From positions 248,001-312,000 of the forward strand of contig NZ_JAKRNJ010000004.1 of assembly GCF_022346925.1 (NCBI RefSeq): a stretch of DNA of 64,000 bases. The letters run 5' to 3'. A program made the translations under genes and the position numbers. This DNA is from Microvirga sp. ACRRW. Lineage in GTDB: Bacteria; Pseudomonadota; Alphaproteobacteria; Rhizobiales; Beijerinckiaceae. Below the pieces are notes generated by a model. The model made no database searches. It was not told where the DNA came from and was given only the letters and a program-made list of their open reading frames with translations. Shown in pieces: positions 16,890-25,627 of this stretch. The first letter of the stretch is position 1. Every line of letters starts with the position of its first letter.

Positions 16890-18212
16890 TTAGTGCTCGC
16901 GGAAGGCGCGGGCGATCTGATCCTTCATGGGCTTGAAGAAGTACTCGAGCGGGGTGCGCTCGTTGACTTCGACGAAGACCTCGGCCTGCATGCCTGCGAT
17001 GAGATGGAGGCCTTCAAGGCGCTTGATCTCATCGGCCGGCAGCTCCACGCGGATCGTATAGAAGGTCGCGCCCGTCTGCTGATCGCGAGAGACGTCGGCC
17101 GAGATGCGGCTGACCTTGCCGTGCAGGTCGGGCATGTTGCGTGCGTTCGAAGCATGCACCTTGACGGTCGCTTTTTGCCCCATCTTCACCTGGTCGATCT
17201 CGTTGGGGAGAACCCTGGCCTCGAGCTCGAGCTTGTCATTCGTGGGAACGATGAGCATGACGGGCTCGGCCGGGGAAATCACGCCGCCGATGGTATGAAC
17301 GTTCAGCTGATGAACATAGCCGTCGCTGGGCGCACGGATGTCGATGCGCTTCAGCTGATCCTCGGCCGCCACTTTCCGCTCAGTGTACTCCGCGATCTTG
17401 CTCTGAATGTCGCGCAGTTCCTGCATCGCTTCCGCACGCATCTGCTCGTCGATCTGAATGATCTGGAACGAGGTTTCCGCAATGCGGCTCTCGGCCTGGG
17501 CAACTGCTGCGATAAGCTGTCCACGCTGACCTTCGATGCTTGCGGCATCGCGCTCCAGGGCATTCAGGCGAGGAAGCTGCACCAGGTTCTTCTGGTAGAG
17601 TTCGCGGACGCCTTTCAGCTCTTCGGCGATGAGCTCGGCCTCGCGGACCTTCGCCTCCTGCTGCGCCTTGAGGCCGGTGATTTCGTCCTGCGACTGCGCG
17701 ATGCGCTTCCTAAGCTGATCCTTCTGAGCATCTCTTGCAGCGCGGCGCGCCACGAAAAGAGTATGCTCGGACGAGACGATCTTCTGAACGGCGGGATCGT
17801 TGGACCGAGCGGCGAACTCAGGCGCCGCCTTGATTTCGCTCGCGCTGTCGCGCTCCGCTTCGAGGCGAGCCTGGCGGCCGATGAACTCATCGAGCTGTTT
17901 AGACACCACCTGTAGGTTGGCGCGCGTCAAGGTTTCGTCCAGGCGAACCAGAAGATCGCCCGCATTCACGCGGTCGCCGTCCTTCACCTTCAGTTCGCCG
18001 ACGATGCCGCCGGTGGAGTGCTGGATCTTCTTGACGCTCGAGTCGACCACGAACTGGCCGCCCGCCACGACGGCACCCGACAGGGTCGAGGTGGCCGCCC
18101 AGAGGCCGATCGTACCGGCGAACAGGGCGATCATCGACAGGCCCGCGACGCTCGACTGGCGCAGAACCTTCTCGTGCATCGAAGGCTTCTGAGGCTGCTG
18201 CATAATCATCAT
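16890..18212 (-). CDS. Type I secretion periplasmic adaptor (HlyD/PrtE family)
   Basis: Membrane-fusion protein of 440 residues linking the inner-membrane ABC exporter to an outer-membrane channel. After a short cytoplasmic N-terminus there is one membrane helix (about 24-42), then a lipoyl half VVDSSVKKIQHSTGG / KVKDGDRVNAGDLLVRLDE, a long alpha-helical coiled coil (about 105-290) and the returning barrel (IRAPSDGYVHQLNVHTIGG). The C-terminus with EVFVEVNERTPLEYFFKP is characteristic of type I adaptors. ATGATG starts immediately after the TAA of the ABC gene (abutting), with GGGAGG just before, so the two are translated together. No TolC gene is nearby. Confidence 0.92.
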   Translation of the reverse strand: MMIMQQPQKPSMHEKVLRQSSVAGLSMIALFAGTIGLWAATSTLSGAVVAGGQFVVDSSVKKIQHSTGGIVGELKVKDGDRVNAGDLLVRLDETLTRANLQVVSKQLDEFIGRQARLEAERDSASEIKAAPEFAARSNDPAVQKIVSSEHTLFVARRAARDAQKDQLRKRIAQSQDEITGLKAQQEAKVREAELIAEELKGVRELYQKNLVQLPRLNALERDAASIEGQRGQLIAAVAQAESRIAETSFQIIQIDEQMRAEAMQELRDIQSKIAEYTERKVAAEDQLKRIDIRAPSDGYVHQLNVHTIGGVISPAEPVMLIVPTNDKLELEARVLPNEIDQVKMGQKATVKVHASNARNMPDLHGKVSRISADVSRDQQTGATFYTIRVELPADEIKRLEGLHLIAGMQAEVFVEVNERTPLEYFFKPMKDQIARAFREH

Positions 18213-20003
18213 TTAACCAACCTCCCGCAGGCTTCCGCTCTGCGCCTGTGCCGTCTGGACTGGCTGCACGCGCACCGTAGGTGCCTGCTGCGGAGCCGGA
18301 TTCGTGTTGCGTTTCATCACACCCTGCAGAACCTCGTCCCGCGGGCCCACGGCCTTGATGCGGCCTTCTTCCATGATGGCGACCTGATCGACCTGTCCGA
18401 GAGCGGCGGGGCGATGCGTGATGACGACCACGATGGAGCCACGCTGCCTCATGGCGAGGATGGCCTGGTTCAGCGCCTCGTCACCGGCGCCGTCGAGGCT
18501 GGCGTTCGGCTCGTCGAGAACGATGAGGAACGGGTTGCCGTAGAGGGCGCGGGCGAGAGCCAAGCGCTGGCGCTGGCCGCCCGACAGGGAGGCGCCGCTT
18601 TCGCCGATCTTCGTGTCGTAACCGTCCGGCAGGTTGAGGATCAGTTCGTGAGCGCCGGCCGTCTTGGCGGCGGCGATCACGTCTTCCGGATTGGCGTTCG
18701 GCTGGAAGCGGGAGATGTTCTCGGCCACCGTTCCTTCGAACAGCTCAACGTCCTGCGGCAGGTAGCCGACATGGCGTCCGAGGGAGTCCGGCTCCCACTG
18801 GTCGAGCGCCGCGCCGTCGAGACGGATCTCGCCGCGCATGGTCGGCCAAACGCCGACGAGGGCGCGGGCGAGGGTCGACTTGCCCGATGCGCTGGGGCCG
18901 ATGAGGCCCAGGCCCTGACCAGCCTGAAGACGCAGGGAGGCGGACTGGACGATCGGGAACTGAGCGCCCGGAGCCGAGACGTACACTTCCTCCACGGACA
19001 CGACCTGCTTCGGCGCGGGCAGCGGCATGCGCATGCCCTGAGCGGGAACGAGGGACATGATGTGCTGGAGGCGGCGATAGGCCTGACGGGAGGCGGTGAA
19101 GCCCTTCCAGTGAGCGACCGCGATTTCGATGGGCGCGAGAGCGCGGGACATCAGGATCGAGCCTGCGATCATGAGACCGCCCGACATCTGACCTTCGATC
19201 ACCAGCAGAGCGCCGAGGCCGAGGATGCCCGACTGCAGCACCATGCGGAAGACCTTGGCGAAAGCGCTGATGCCGGCGGAGGATTCGCTGCTCGCAAGGC
19301 CGTCGTTGACGTGCTTGACATGCACCTCGTCATAACGCTTGCCGAGGAAGCTCAGCATGCCGAGCGCGCGAATGGCTTCGGCATTGCGGCGGCTGGTCTC
19401 GGCCAGGGCCTGACGCTCGGCGCCGCTCTTCGTCACCTGATAGGAAGGCTCCTTGCTCTTGGCGTCCGTGTAGATCGTCAGGAAGATGATGCAGACGCCG
19501 CCGACCACGGAGAAGATGCCGACCCAGGGATGGATCATGAAGCAGCCGATGAGGAAGATCGGCATGAAGGGCATGTCGAAGAGAGCCGTCGGGCCGAGGC
19601 TCGACAGGAAGCCGCGGATCGTATCCACGTCGCGGATGGGCTGCATGCTCTCGGACTGCTTGGCGCCCTTGAGCGGCATGGTGGCGACCAGGTCGAAGAC
19701 GCGCGGCGCGAGAATTTCGTCGAAGCGGGCACCGATGCGGGCAAGCATTTTGCCGCGCAGCATGTCGAGACCGCCCGAAAGAGCATAGGCCGCCAGGATG
19801 ATGAGGGAGAGGCCGATCAAGGTCGGAATGCTCCGGCTCGACAGCACGCGGTCATAGACCTGGAGCATGTAGATCGAACCGGATAGCGCCAGGACGTTCA
19901 CGACGGCCGAGAAAATGGCCACGTTCGTAAAAGAAGGTAAACAAGATTTCAGAGCGTCTTGGACCTCTGTGCTCTCTTCCCGATTTCTCGATGACTGCTT
20001 CAT
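18213..20003 (-). CDS. Type I secretion system permease/ATPase (PrtD family)
   Basis: A 596-residue half-transporter: an N-terminal six-helix membrane domain (from about residue 25) fused to an ABC domain with Walker A GPSASGKST (about 369-377), LSGGQRQRLALAR (about 474) and IVLDEPNASLD. There is no C39 peptidase domain, as expected for exporters of RTX proteins with C-terminal signals. The ATG at 20003 is preferred to the upstream frame start at 20045 because GGAAAG lies before it. Followed directly by the adaptor gene. The RTX-type proteins at 8654-9445 and 53009-54457 are candidate cargo, but neither is adjacent, so the pairing is inferred. Confidence 0.92.
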   Translation of the reverse strand: MKQSSRNREESTEVQDALKSCLPSFTNVAIFSAVVNVLALSGSIYMLQVYDRVLSSRSIPTLIGLSLIILAAYALSGGLDMLRGKMLARIGARFDEILAPRVFDLVATMPLKGAKQSESMQPIRDVDTIRGFLSSLGPTALFDMPFMPIFLIGCFMIHPWVGIFSVVGGVCIIFLTIYTDAKSKEPSYQVTKSGAERQALAETSRRNAEAIRALGMLSFLGKRYDEVHVKHVNDGLASSESSAGISAFAKVFRMVLQSGILGLGALLVIEGQMSGGLMIAGSILMSRALAPIEIAVAHWKGFTASRQAYRRLQHIMSLVPAQGMRMPLPAPKQVVSVEEVYVSAPGAQFPIVQSASLRLQAGQGLGLIGPSASGKSTLARALVGVWPTMRGEIRLDGAALDQWEPDSLGRHVGYLPQDVELFEGTVAENISRFQPNANPEDVIAAAKTAGAHELILNLPDGYDTKIGESGASLSGGQRQRLALARALYGNPFLIVLDEPNASLDGAGDEALNQAILAMRQRGSIVVVITHRPAALGQVDQVAIMEEGRIKAVGPRDEVLQGVMKRNTNPAPQQAPTVRVQPVQTAQAQSGSLREVG

Positions 20004-20403
20004 TTTTTCTTTCCATCGATGGGTCGCTTGCGCGGCACACACCATTCAGTTGCAGTGCCATCATGCACGGTTATATCCTAGCATGATGTTCGCTATCTTG
20101 CGACAGCTCGGATGTCGGGCTTTGGATCGCCAAGAGCATTTTATCGGGACCGGGCTGGAATGCCTGGCTTTTTCCTTAGCTCTTAAGGATATCGAGATGC
20201 CCCCAAAGTCGCGCCTTCCGTTACGCCACCCTGTTTGTAACCCTATTTCATGTACCTATGTCAACTAAAAGTGTTGTCAAATTTTGGGCATGTTATTCTT
20301 CCTATCTATTCAGATAGGTAACGTAACGGCGCCCCGATCAATACGTAACTCTTTGGTAAACATTCATAGTTAACCAGAAGTGACCCAGAAATGAGGTCGC
20401 AAT
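20004..20403. promoter_or_regulatory. Divergent A+T-rich intergenic region with an inverted repeat
   Basis: A 400-bp gap between the exporter operon and the gene at 20404, markedly more A+T-rich than its surroundings from about 20230 on. It holds the 7-bp inverted repeat CCTATCT-ATTC-AGATAGG at 20301-20318, about 85 bp before the plus-strand gene, and several GTTAAC/GTAAAC stretches (20350-20375) that do not have CtrA spacing. No promoter can be assigned with confidence. GAGG at 20393-20396 is the ribosome-binding site for the next gene. Confidence 0.4.
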
Positions 20404-21228
20404 ATGGACAGGCTTAACCACCCTCATCTTACCTTGGCGGCATCTTCCCCGGCGTGCGAATCAGCACCAAGCGATGTCCGCATCGACCCGGCCGCGAATG
20501 CGGCCCTCGCGGAAGCGGTCAGGAGCGCCCGCCAGGACGCGAACTCCAAAAACCCTTTCAAACCCTCGAAAGCTGAGGCCCAGACAGCAACCTCGAACGG
20601 TCGTCTGAAGGGCGCTCTCACTCACGCAGCAACGGCCCTGTTGTTTCTCGGGGCCGGATGGTTTGTATCCTCCGTGAGCCCTCCAGGCGCCCACGAGGCG
20701 ATCCGCCGCATGGAGGCCGAGACCGCCCTCAGCCGCGACACTCTCGTCAAGCTCACGGATGAAATGACGGCGCTGAAAAGTGCTGTCACGGACCGTGCGG
20801 TTGCGCACACGGGCTCCATCGCGCCTTCCGAACAAGCCCGGCTTGCCGAGACAATCGATCGCCTAAAGGCGACGATTCAGGATCCAGATAAGAAGCTCAC
20901 GGCTATCGAGGAGCGTCTTACTCGCATGGAAGGCCAGATTATGGCAGGCCTGAACAACCTCGCCGCCCCCAAGGCCGCTGCGACCGCTTCCGCGACCGAG
21001 CAGGAGAGCGCGCCGGCAGCGAAAGCGGTGAAGGCCGAGCCCGTCGATGGCTGGGTTCTGCGCGAGGTTTATAACGGCTCGGCCCTCGTCGAGAGCCGCA
21101 ACCGTGGCCTTTACGAGGTCATGCCCGGCAACATGATTCCGGGTGTCGGCCGCGTGGAGGCTATCGAGCGGCGCGGCGCGCGCTGGGTGGTGGTCACCGA
21201 CAAGGGCTTCATCGGTGCGTACCGCTGA
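20404..21228 (+). CDS. Membrane-anchored coiled-coil protein of unknown function
   Basis: 274 residues, family not recognised. A polar ~75-residue cytoplasmic N-terminus is followed by one membrane helix (ATALLFLGAGWFV, about 76-92), a probable coiled coil (about 98-195, with heptad-like LAETIDRLKATIQ and IEERLTRMEGQIM), an Ala-rich hinge, and a compact conserved-looking C-terminal domain (VDGWVLREVYNGSALVESR ... RWVVVTDKGFIGAYR). The topology puts the C-terminal domain in the periplasm. It is divergent from the type I exporter. The layout resembles periplasmic envelope-tethering proteins, but I assign no function. Confidence 0.75.
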   Translation: MDRLNHPHLTLAASSPACESAPSDVRIDPAANAALAEAVRSARQDANSKNPFKPSKAEAQTATSNGRLKGALTHAATALLFLGAGWFVSSVSPPGAHEAIRRMEAETALSRDTLVKLTDEMTALKSAVTDRAVAHTGSIAPSEQARLAETIDRLKATIQDPDKKLTAIEERLTRMEGQIMAGLNNLAAPKAAATASATEQESAPAAKAVKAEPVDGWVLREVYNGSALVESRNRGLYEVMPGNMIPGVGRVEAIERRGARWVVVTDKGFIGAYR

Positions 21229-21251
21229 TGGTCACACCGCATCGAATGGAT

Positions 21252-21276
21252 CCCAAAAGTGGATTCCACTTTTGGG
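21252..21276. repeat. REP-like palindrome
   Basis: CCCAAAAGTGG-ATT-CCACTTTTGGG: perfect 11-bp arms, with imperfect extension on both sides (GCATC ... GATGC). The sequence resembles an intergenic palindrome I recall as dispersed in Hyphomicrobiales genomes; it is the only copy I see here. It may also stop transcription of the gene ending at 21228, although there is no T run. Confidence 0.65.
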
Positions 21277-21285
21277 TCCGATGCC

Positions 21286-21417
21286 CTAGCGCGGAATGAT
21301 GAGCTTCAACCCATAAACCAGCGCGGCGAAGACTACGAGGCTCGCGACATAGAGCGCCACGAACCAGAGCAGGCGCTTGCCGCGCCTCTCTGGTGGGCGA
21401 TGCTTGTTCGCCTGCAT
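21286..21417 (-). CDS. DUF2474-type small membrane subunit of bd quinol oxidase
   Basis: A 43-residue protein: a basic N-terminus (HRPPERRGKR) followed by one membrane helix (LLWFVALYVASLVVFAALVY). Its ATG overlaps the cydB stop by 1 nt (TGATG), so it is translationally coupled as the third gene of the oxidase operon. Size, RRGKRLLWFVALY pattern and position match DUF2474, analogous to the CydX/CydS accessory subunit of other bd oxidases, which stabilises the haem site. Short enough to be missed by gene callers. Family match is from memory of the pattern; the coupling is seen directly. Confidence 0.75.
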   Translation of the reverse strand: MQANKHRPPERRGKRLLWFVALYVASLVVFAALVYGLKLIIPR

Positions 21418-22466
21418 CAGTGATACCCGTATCCGCCGCCCTGGATTTCCTCGGCGACCTTTCCACGAAACACGTAATAGGCATAAGCGGTGTAGGCGAA
21501 GGTGATCGGCAGGACGATGGCAAATCCCACGAGCGCGAAGAGCTGAGAATTCACCGTGTTCGCCGTGTCCCAGATCGTCAGGCTCGGCGGCACCAGATAG
21601 GGAAAGAGACTGACGCCGAGGCCAAGATAGCCGAGCAGGAACATGCTGATGGCCAGGAAGAACGGCCGCACGTGCCGTCCCTCCTCCAGGTCCCGGAAAA
21701 GACGGTACGCCACATAGGCCGTGATCAACGGAATCGGCGCAAGGAAGGCGATGTTGGGCCATGAGAACCAGCGCGCCTCGATCTGCCTTCCGAGGAAAGG
21801 CACCCACGCGGAGACGAGCGCCATGGCGATGATGGTCGCGATCAGAAAGCGAACCGCCAGACGCCGCGCCCAGATCTCCAGTTCGCCCGTGGTCTTCATC
21901 ACGCACCAGGTCGCGCCGAGAAGCCCGTAGCCGCAGACGAGACTGATGCCAGTGAGCACGCTGAACGGCGTGAGGAAATCGAAGGTGCCGCCCGTGAACT
22001 GACGCCCATCCGTGGAGAAACCCTGCACGAAGGCGCCGAGCACCATGCCCTGGAAGAAGGTTGCCAGCAGCGAACCGAAGAAGAAGGCGTTGTCCCACAA
22101 GAATTTCGAGCGCTCCGACTTGAACCGGAACTCGAAAGCGACCCCGCGGAAAATGAGCGCGATCAGCATGAGCGTGATGGGCACGTAGAGCGCAGGCATC
22201 ATCACCGCATAGGCGATGTGGAAAACGGCGAAGAGACCGCCGCCGCCAAGCACGAGCCAGGTTTCGTTGCCGTCCCAGATGGGTGCTACCGAAAACATCA
22301 TCCGGTCACGCCAGTTGTCGCTTTTCGCGGCCTTGAAGAGAATGCCGACGCCGAGATCGAAGCCGTCGACGATCACGTACATGGCGACCGCGACCGCGAT
22401 CAGGCCGGCCCAGATCAGCGGCAGCCAGAAAGCGAGGCCTTCATATTCCATTCCGAAACCGAACAT
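21417..22466 (-). CDS. cydB: Cytochrome bd-type quinol oxidase subunit II (CIO type)
   Basis: A 349-residue integral membrane protein with about eight to nine helices, partner of CydA in oxygen reduction to water with quinol. VDGFDLGVGIL near the N-terminus, APIWDGNETWLVLGGG and the late PYLVPPSLTIWDTA are hallmarks of CydB. ATG at 22466 has GGAGG 8 nt upstream. It follows cydA by 12 bp and overlaps the small DUF2474 gene. Together with the short CydA this points to the cyanide-insensitive branch. Confidence 0.94.
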   Translation of the reverse strand: MFGFGMEYEGLAFWLPLIWAGLIAVAVAMYVIVDGFDLGVGILFKAAKSDNWRDRMMFSVAPIWDGNETWLVLGGGGLFAVFHIAYAVMMPALYVPITLMLIALIFRGVAFEFRFKSERSKFLWDNAFFFGSLLATFFQGMVLGAFVQGFSTDGRQFTGGTFDFLTPFSVLTGISLVCGYGLLGATWCVMKTTGELEIWARRLAVRFLIATIIAMALVSAWVPFLGRQIEARWFSWPNIAFLAPIPLITAYVAYRLFRDLEEGRHVRPFFLAISMFLLGYLGLGVSLFPYLVPPSLTIWDTANTVNSQLFALVGFAIVLPITFAYTAYAYYVFRGKVAEEIQGGGYGYH

Positions 22467-22478
22467 GCCTCTCGCCTC

Positions 22479-23915
22479 CTATCTCACGGGCAACCGTTGT
22501 CCCGGCCCGCCTTCCAGTCCCTCATCGGGCACGGAGAGCGGGCGCTTGGCTTTCTTGCGGAGATCATCCTCGTCCGGCATCTGCTCGACCGGATCGGGGC
22601 CGCGCCGCAGGAGCTTGGCGAGATAGTACGAGCCGAAGCCGAACACGAAAGCATAGACCACGATGAAGGTGATGAGCGATGCGCCGACCGCGCCTGCCGT
22701 GACCGGCGACACCGCATCGGCCGTGCGCAGATGGCCGTAGACCACATAAGGCTGACGGCCGATTTCCGCGGTAAACCAGCCGAACAACACCGCGCCGAAA
22801 CCCGAAGGCGTCATGACCATGGTGGCGGTGAGAAAAGCCCGGTTGGTGAATAGCGTGCCCCTGTAGCGCAGATAGAGGCTCCACAGGCCGATGCCGAGCA
22901 TGGCGAAGCCGAGACCGACCATGATGCGGAACGAGAAGAAGACCGGCCAGACCGGCGGACGCTCATTGGGCGGCACATCCTTGAGGCCCGGCACGACACC
23001 GTCGAACGCATGGGTCAAAACCCAACTGCCGATCTTCGGAATCGCGATCTCGAAACGGTTGGTCTCGTTGACCTCGTCGGGCAAGGCAAAGAGGCGAAGC
23101 GGCATGTTGTCCATGCGCTCCCAGTTGCCTTCGATCGCGGCGAGTTTCGTCGGCTGATATTTCAACACGCCGAGACCATGCAGGTCGCCGATGACGATCT
23201 GCACCGGCACGAAGATCGCCGCGAACCAGAGCGCCATCGAGAGGGAGCGGCGCGAGGCGGCGAGCTTCGCCTCCGGCGCATCGTGCGGATGGCGCAGCAG
23301 CATCCAAGCCGACATGCCGGCCACCGCGAAGGATGTCGTGATGTAGCAGCCCAGCACCATATGCGCATAGCGCAACGGGAAAGACGGATTGAAGACGATC
23401 TCGAACCAATCGACCGGCACCATCTTGCCGTTCTCGATGGCGAATCCGACCGGCGTCTGCATCCAGGAATTCACGGAGAGAATCCAGAAGGCGGAAATCA
23501 GCGTGCCCAAGGCCACCATGCAGGTGGCCAGGAAATGCAGCCGGTTGCCGACGCGCTCCCAGCCGAAAAGCATGATGCCGAGGAAGGAGGCCTCGAGGAA
23601 GAACGCGGTGAGCACCTCATAGGCCATCAATGGCCCCACCACGTTTCCGGCGACTTCCGAAAACCGCGACCAGTTGGTGCCGAACTGGTAGCTCATGACG
23701 ATGCCCGACACGACGCCGAGGCCGAAGGAGACCGCGAAAACCTTCACCCAGAAGCGGAAGAGGTTGCGGTAGAGCGGATTGCCGGTGCGGAGCCAGTTGA
23801 ATTCGAGGGCAGCGAGCCAGCTCGCAAGGCCGATGGTGAAGGCCGGGAAGATGATGTGAAAGGCTATCGTGAACGCAAACTGGATGCGCGACAGCATCAG
23901 GGCGTCAAGTTCCAT
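22479..23915 (-). CDS. cydA: Cytochrome bd-type quinol oxidase subunit I (CIO type)
   Basis: Haem-bearing subunit I, 478 residues. The N-terminus MELDALMLSRIQFAFTIAFH carries the conserved His haem ligand region, and GRQPYVVYGHLRTADA is the conserved GRQPW-type motif in a variant form. The quinol loop between helices 6 and 7 is short, as in the cyanide-insensitive CioA of Pseudomonas and unlike the 522-residue E. coli CydA. The ATG at 23915, preceded by GGGGGGAGCGG, is preferred to an upstream frame start at 24086 that would add 57 non-homologous residues. First gene of cydA-cydB-DUF2474. No cydDC assembly transporter is in view. Confidence 0.94.
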   Translation of the reverse strand: MELDALMLSRIQFAFTIAFHIIFPAFTIGLASWLAALEFNWLRTGNPLYRNLFRFWVKVFAVSFGLGVVSGIVMSYQFGTNWSRFSEVAGNVVGPLMAYEVLTAFFLEASFLGIMLFGWERVGNRLHFLATCMVALGTLISAFWILSVNSWMQTPVGFAIENGKMVPVDWFEIVFNPSFPLRYAHMVLGCYITTSFAVAGMSAWMLLRHPHDAPEAKLAASRRSLSMALWFAAIFVPVQIVIGDLHGLGVLKYQPTKLAAIEGNWERMDNMPLRLFALPDEVNETNRFEIAIPKIGSWVLTHAFDGVVPGLKDVPPNERPPVWPVFFSFRIMVGLGFAMLGIGLWSLYLRYRGTLFTNRAFLTATMVMTPSGFGAVLFGWFTAEIGRQPYVVYGHLRTADAVSPVTAGAVGASLITFIVVYAFVFGFGSYYLAKLLRRGPDPVEQMPDEDDLRKKAKRPLSVPDEGLEGGPGQRLPVR

Positions 23916-24039
23916 ACCGCTCCCCCCTTCACCATACCCTCGTGCTTTTAGGGCGCTTTCGGCATGCTGACCAGAGGGCCGGCTCTCCTTGGAGAGGCCC
24001 AGGCGAACTTCCTTACACAGTTGTAGGGTCCAAAGCCCT

Positions 24040-24378
24040 TCACTTCCGGCAGGAGAAGGGCGGAAAGGCGCTCGCCGTTCCCGCATTCATGGCTGCGACG
24101 ACCATCATGTTGGCGAGATCGAACTCTTCCGTGGAGCGAGGGCACACATCGCCTTGCGCGATGCAACCGGAGGCGAGGAAGACCTCGTGGCGGGATATGA
24201 ATTCCTGGCTGATGCCCGTCGTGCCGCGCCGCTTGAGCGCTTCGTCCCAAGCCTTCTTGTAGCGCTCGCACTTCACCTCGACCCAGCTCTTCTCGGGCTG
24301 GCCCTGCGCCATGCCGGAAGACACATCGCTTCCAAGAACGGCAATGGCGGAAAGCACGATGAGGGAAAGCAGGCGCAT
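24040..24378 (-). CDS. Small secreted protein of unknown function
   Basis: 112 residues with a signal peptide (MRLLSLIVLSAIAVLG, cleavage likely after AQG around residue 25). The mature part is about 85 residues and has four cysteines (VKCERY, SGCIAQ, DVCPRS, FSCRK) that could make two disulfides in the periplasm. ATG at 24378 has GAGGATCT before it. No recognisable family. It stands alone between the oxidase operon and the topoisomerase. Confidence 0.65.
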   Translation of the reverse strand: MRLLSLIVLSAIAVLGSDVSSGMAQGQPEKSWVEVKCERYKKAWDEALKRRGTTGISQEFISRHEVFLASGCIAQGDVCPRSTEEFDLANMMVVAAMNAGTASAFPPFSCRK

Positions 24379-24437
24379 GAGATCCTCGGCGGTAGCCGGG
24401 GGATGGAGCACAGGCGCGAGAGCTTGGTCAAGACATC

Positions 24438-25601
24438 TCAGACGCGCATCTCAGGCTGCGCCTTCTGCCTGCGCGACGAGGCCTTTTTCTTCGCAGGCTT
24501 TGCCTGCTCCTGCTTCCTGACCTCGCGGGAGAGACGTTCCTGCAAGAGCGTGAGTACCGCCGCCTCTTCGGGCCTCAAGGAGGCCAAGTCTTCTCGCAGC
24601 TCGGTCTCGACCTGGTTCTTGATTTCCAGAAGCAGATCGCCTTCGAGATAGCAGGAGAACACCTCCGGATGCACATAGCATTTACGGCAGATGGTGGGCG
24701 TATTACCAAGCCTTGACGACACCTCCTCAATGGCCGCGCGAATGTTCTTCTTCGCTTTCGCCTCGCTGTCGAACTGCTCGAATTCGGACAGCGCCAAGGT
24801 CGCCAGCACCGTGCCCGCCCAGGTACGGAAATCCTTGGCCGTGATGTCGCGCCCGGTGATCTCCTTCAGATAAGCGTTCACATCCGACGAGGTGATCGAT
24901 TGCCGCTCACCGTCCTCGTCGAGATATTGAAACAGGTCCTGCCCCGGCAGATCCTGGCAGGCCTTCACGATCTTGGCGACGCGGCGGTCCTTCACCTGAA
25001 GCTTCCAGGTCTTGCCGCTCTTGCCCTTGAACTGGAAGCGCAACTCGGCGCCTTCCACTTTCACATGCGGGTCGCGCAAGGTCGTGAGGCCATAGCTCTT
25101 GTTCTGCTTCGCATAATCCTCGTTGCCGACGCGGATCAGCGTGTTCTCCAGAAGATGCACCACCGTCGCCAGAACCTTCTCGCGCGGCAAGCCGCGCAGA
25201 CTCATGTGCTCGTTGATGATCTTGCGGATATCCGGAAGGCCGCGGGCGAATTCGAGCATGCGCTCATATTTCGTGCTCTCCCGGACCTCACGGAAAGCGG
25301 GATGATAACGATATTGCTTGCGCCCTTTCGCATCGCGCCCCGTCGCCTGGATATGGCCGTTGGCCTTCGCGCAGATCCACACATCGGTATAGGCGGGCGG
25401 AATGGCGAGCGAGCGGATGCGCTCCAGCGTCGCCTTGTCGTCGACCTTCTTCCCGTCGGGCTTGGCATAGGTGAAGCCCTTGCCGGATTTCTTGCGCCTG
25501 ATCCCCGGCTCCTCGTCGGAGACATAGGTGAGCCCCGCCGTCTCGGCGGCGTCGCGCGGATCGACGATAGTGTCGTTGGAGAGATTGGGATCGAGCAGCA
25601 T
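24438..25601 (-). CDS. DNA topoisomerase IB (poxvirus/bacterial type)
   Basis: A 387-residue type IB topoisomerase that relaxes supercoils through a 3'-phosphotyrosyl intermediate. The N-terminal domain contains IPPAYTDVWICAKANGHIQA, characteristic of the bacterial family; the catalytic domain has KQNKSYGLTTLRDPHV, KDFRTWAGTVLA (catalytic Arg) and the probable nucleophile Tyr in CRKCYVHPEVF. The C-terminus is Lys/Arg-rich (KPAKKKASSRRQKAQ), useful for DNA binding. ATG at 25601 follows AAGGCG; an upstream start at 25631 would overlap the SemiSWEET gene. The bacterial enzyme is accessory, found in a minority of species. Confidence 0.9.
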   Translation of the reverse strand: MLLDPNLSNDTIVDPRDAAETAGLTYVSDEEPGIRRKKSGKGFTYAKPDGKKVDDKATLERIRSLAIPPAYTDVWICAKANGHIQATGRDAKGRKQYRYHPAFREVRESTKYERMLEFARGLPDIRKIINEHMSLRGLPREKVLATVVHLLENTLIRVGNEDYAKQNKSYGLTTLRDPHVKVEGAELRFQFKGKSGKTWKLQVKDRRVAKIVKACQDLPGQDLFQYLDEDGERQSITSSDVNAYLKEITGRDITAKDFRTWAGTVLATLALSEFEQFDSEAKAKKNIRAAIEEVSSRLGNTPTICRKCYVHPEVFSCYLEGDLLLEIKNQVETELREDLASLRPEEAAVLTLLQERLSREVRKQEQAKPAKKKASSRRQKAQPEMRV

Positions 25602-25627
25602 GTGGCGCCTTGCTTTGAAGCAGAACA

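Noticed and set aside
18018-19886. A 622-codon open frame on the plus strand opposite the type I exporter
   Set aside because: Rich in His/Arg/Asp/Gly of the kind generated by antisense reading of high-GC genes, no domain, and it covers two firmly identified minus-strand genes.
20345-20376. CtrA binding site in the region upstream of the coiled-coil gene
   Set aside because: TAAA and TTAAC are 9 nt apart and one half deviates; CtrA sites require TTAA-N7-TTAA.
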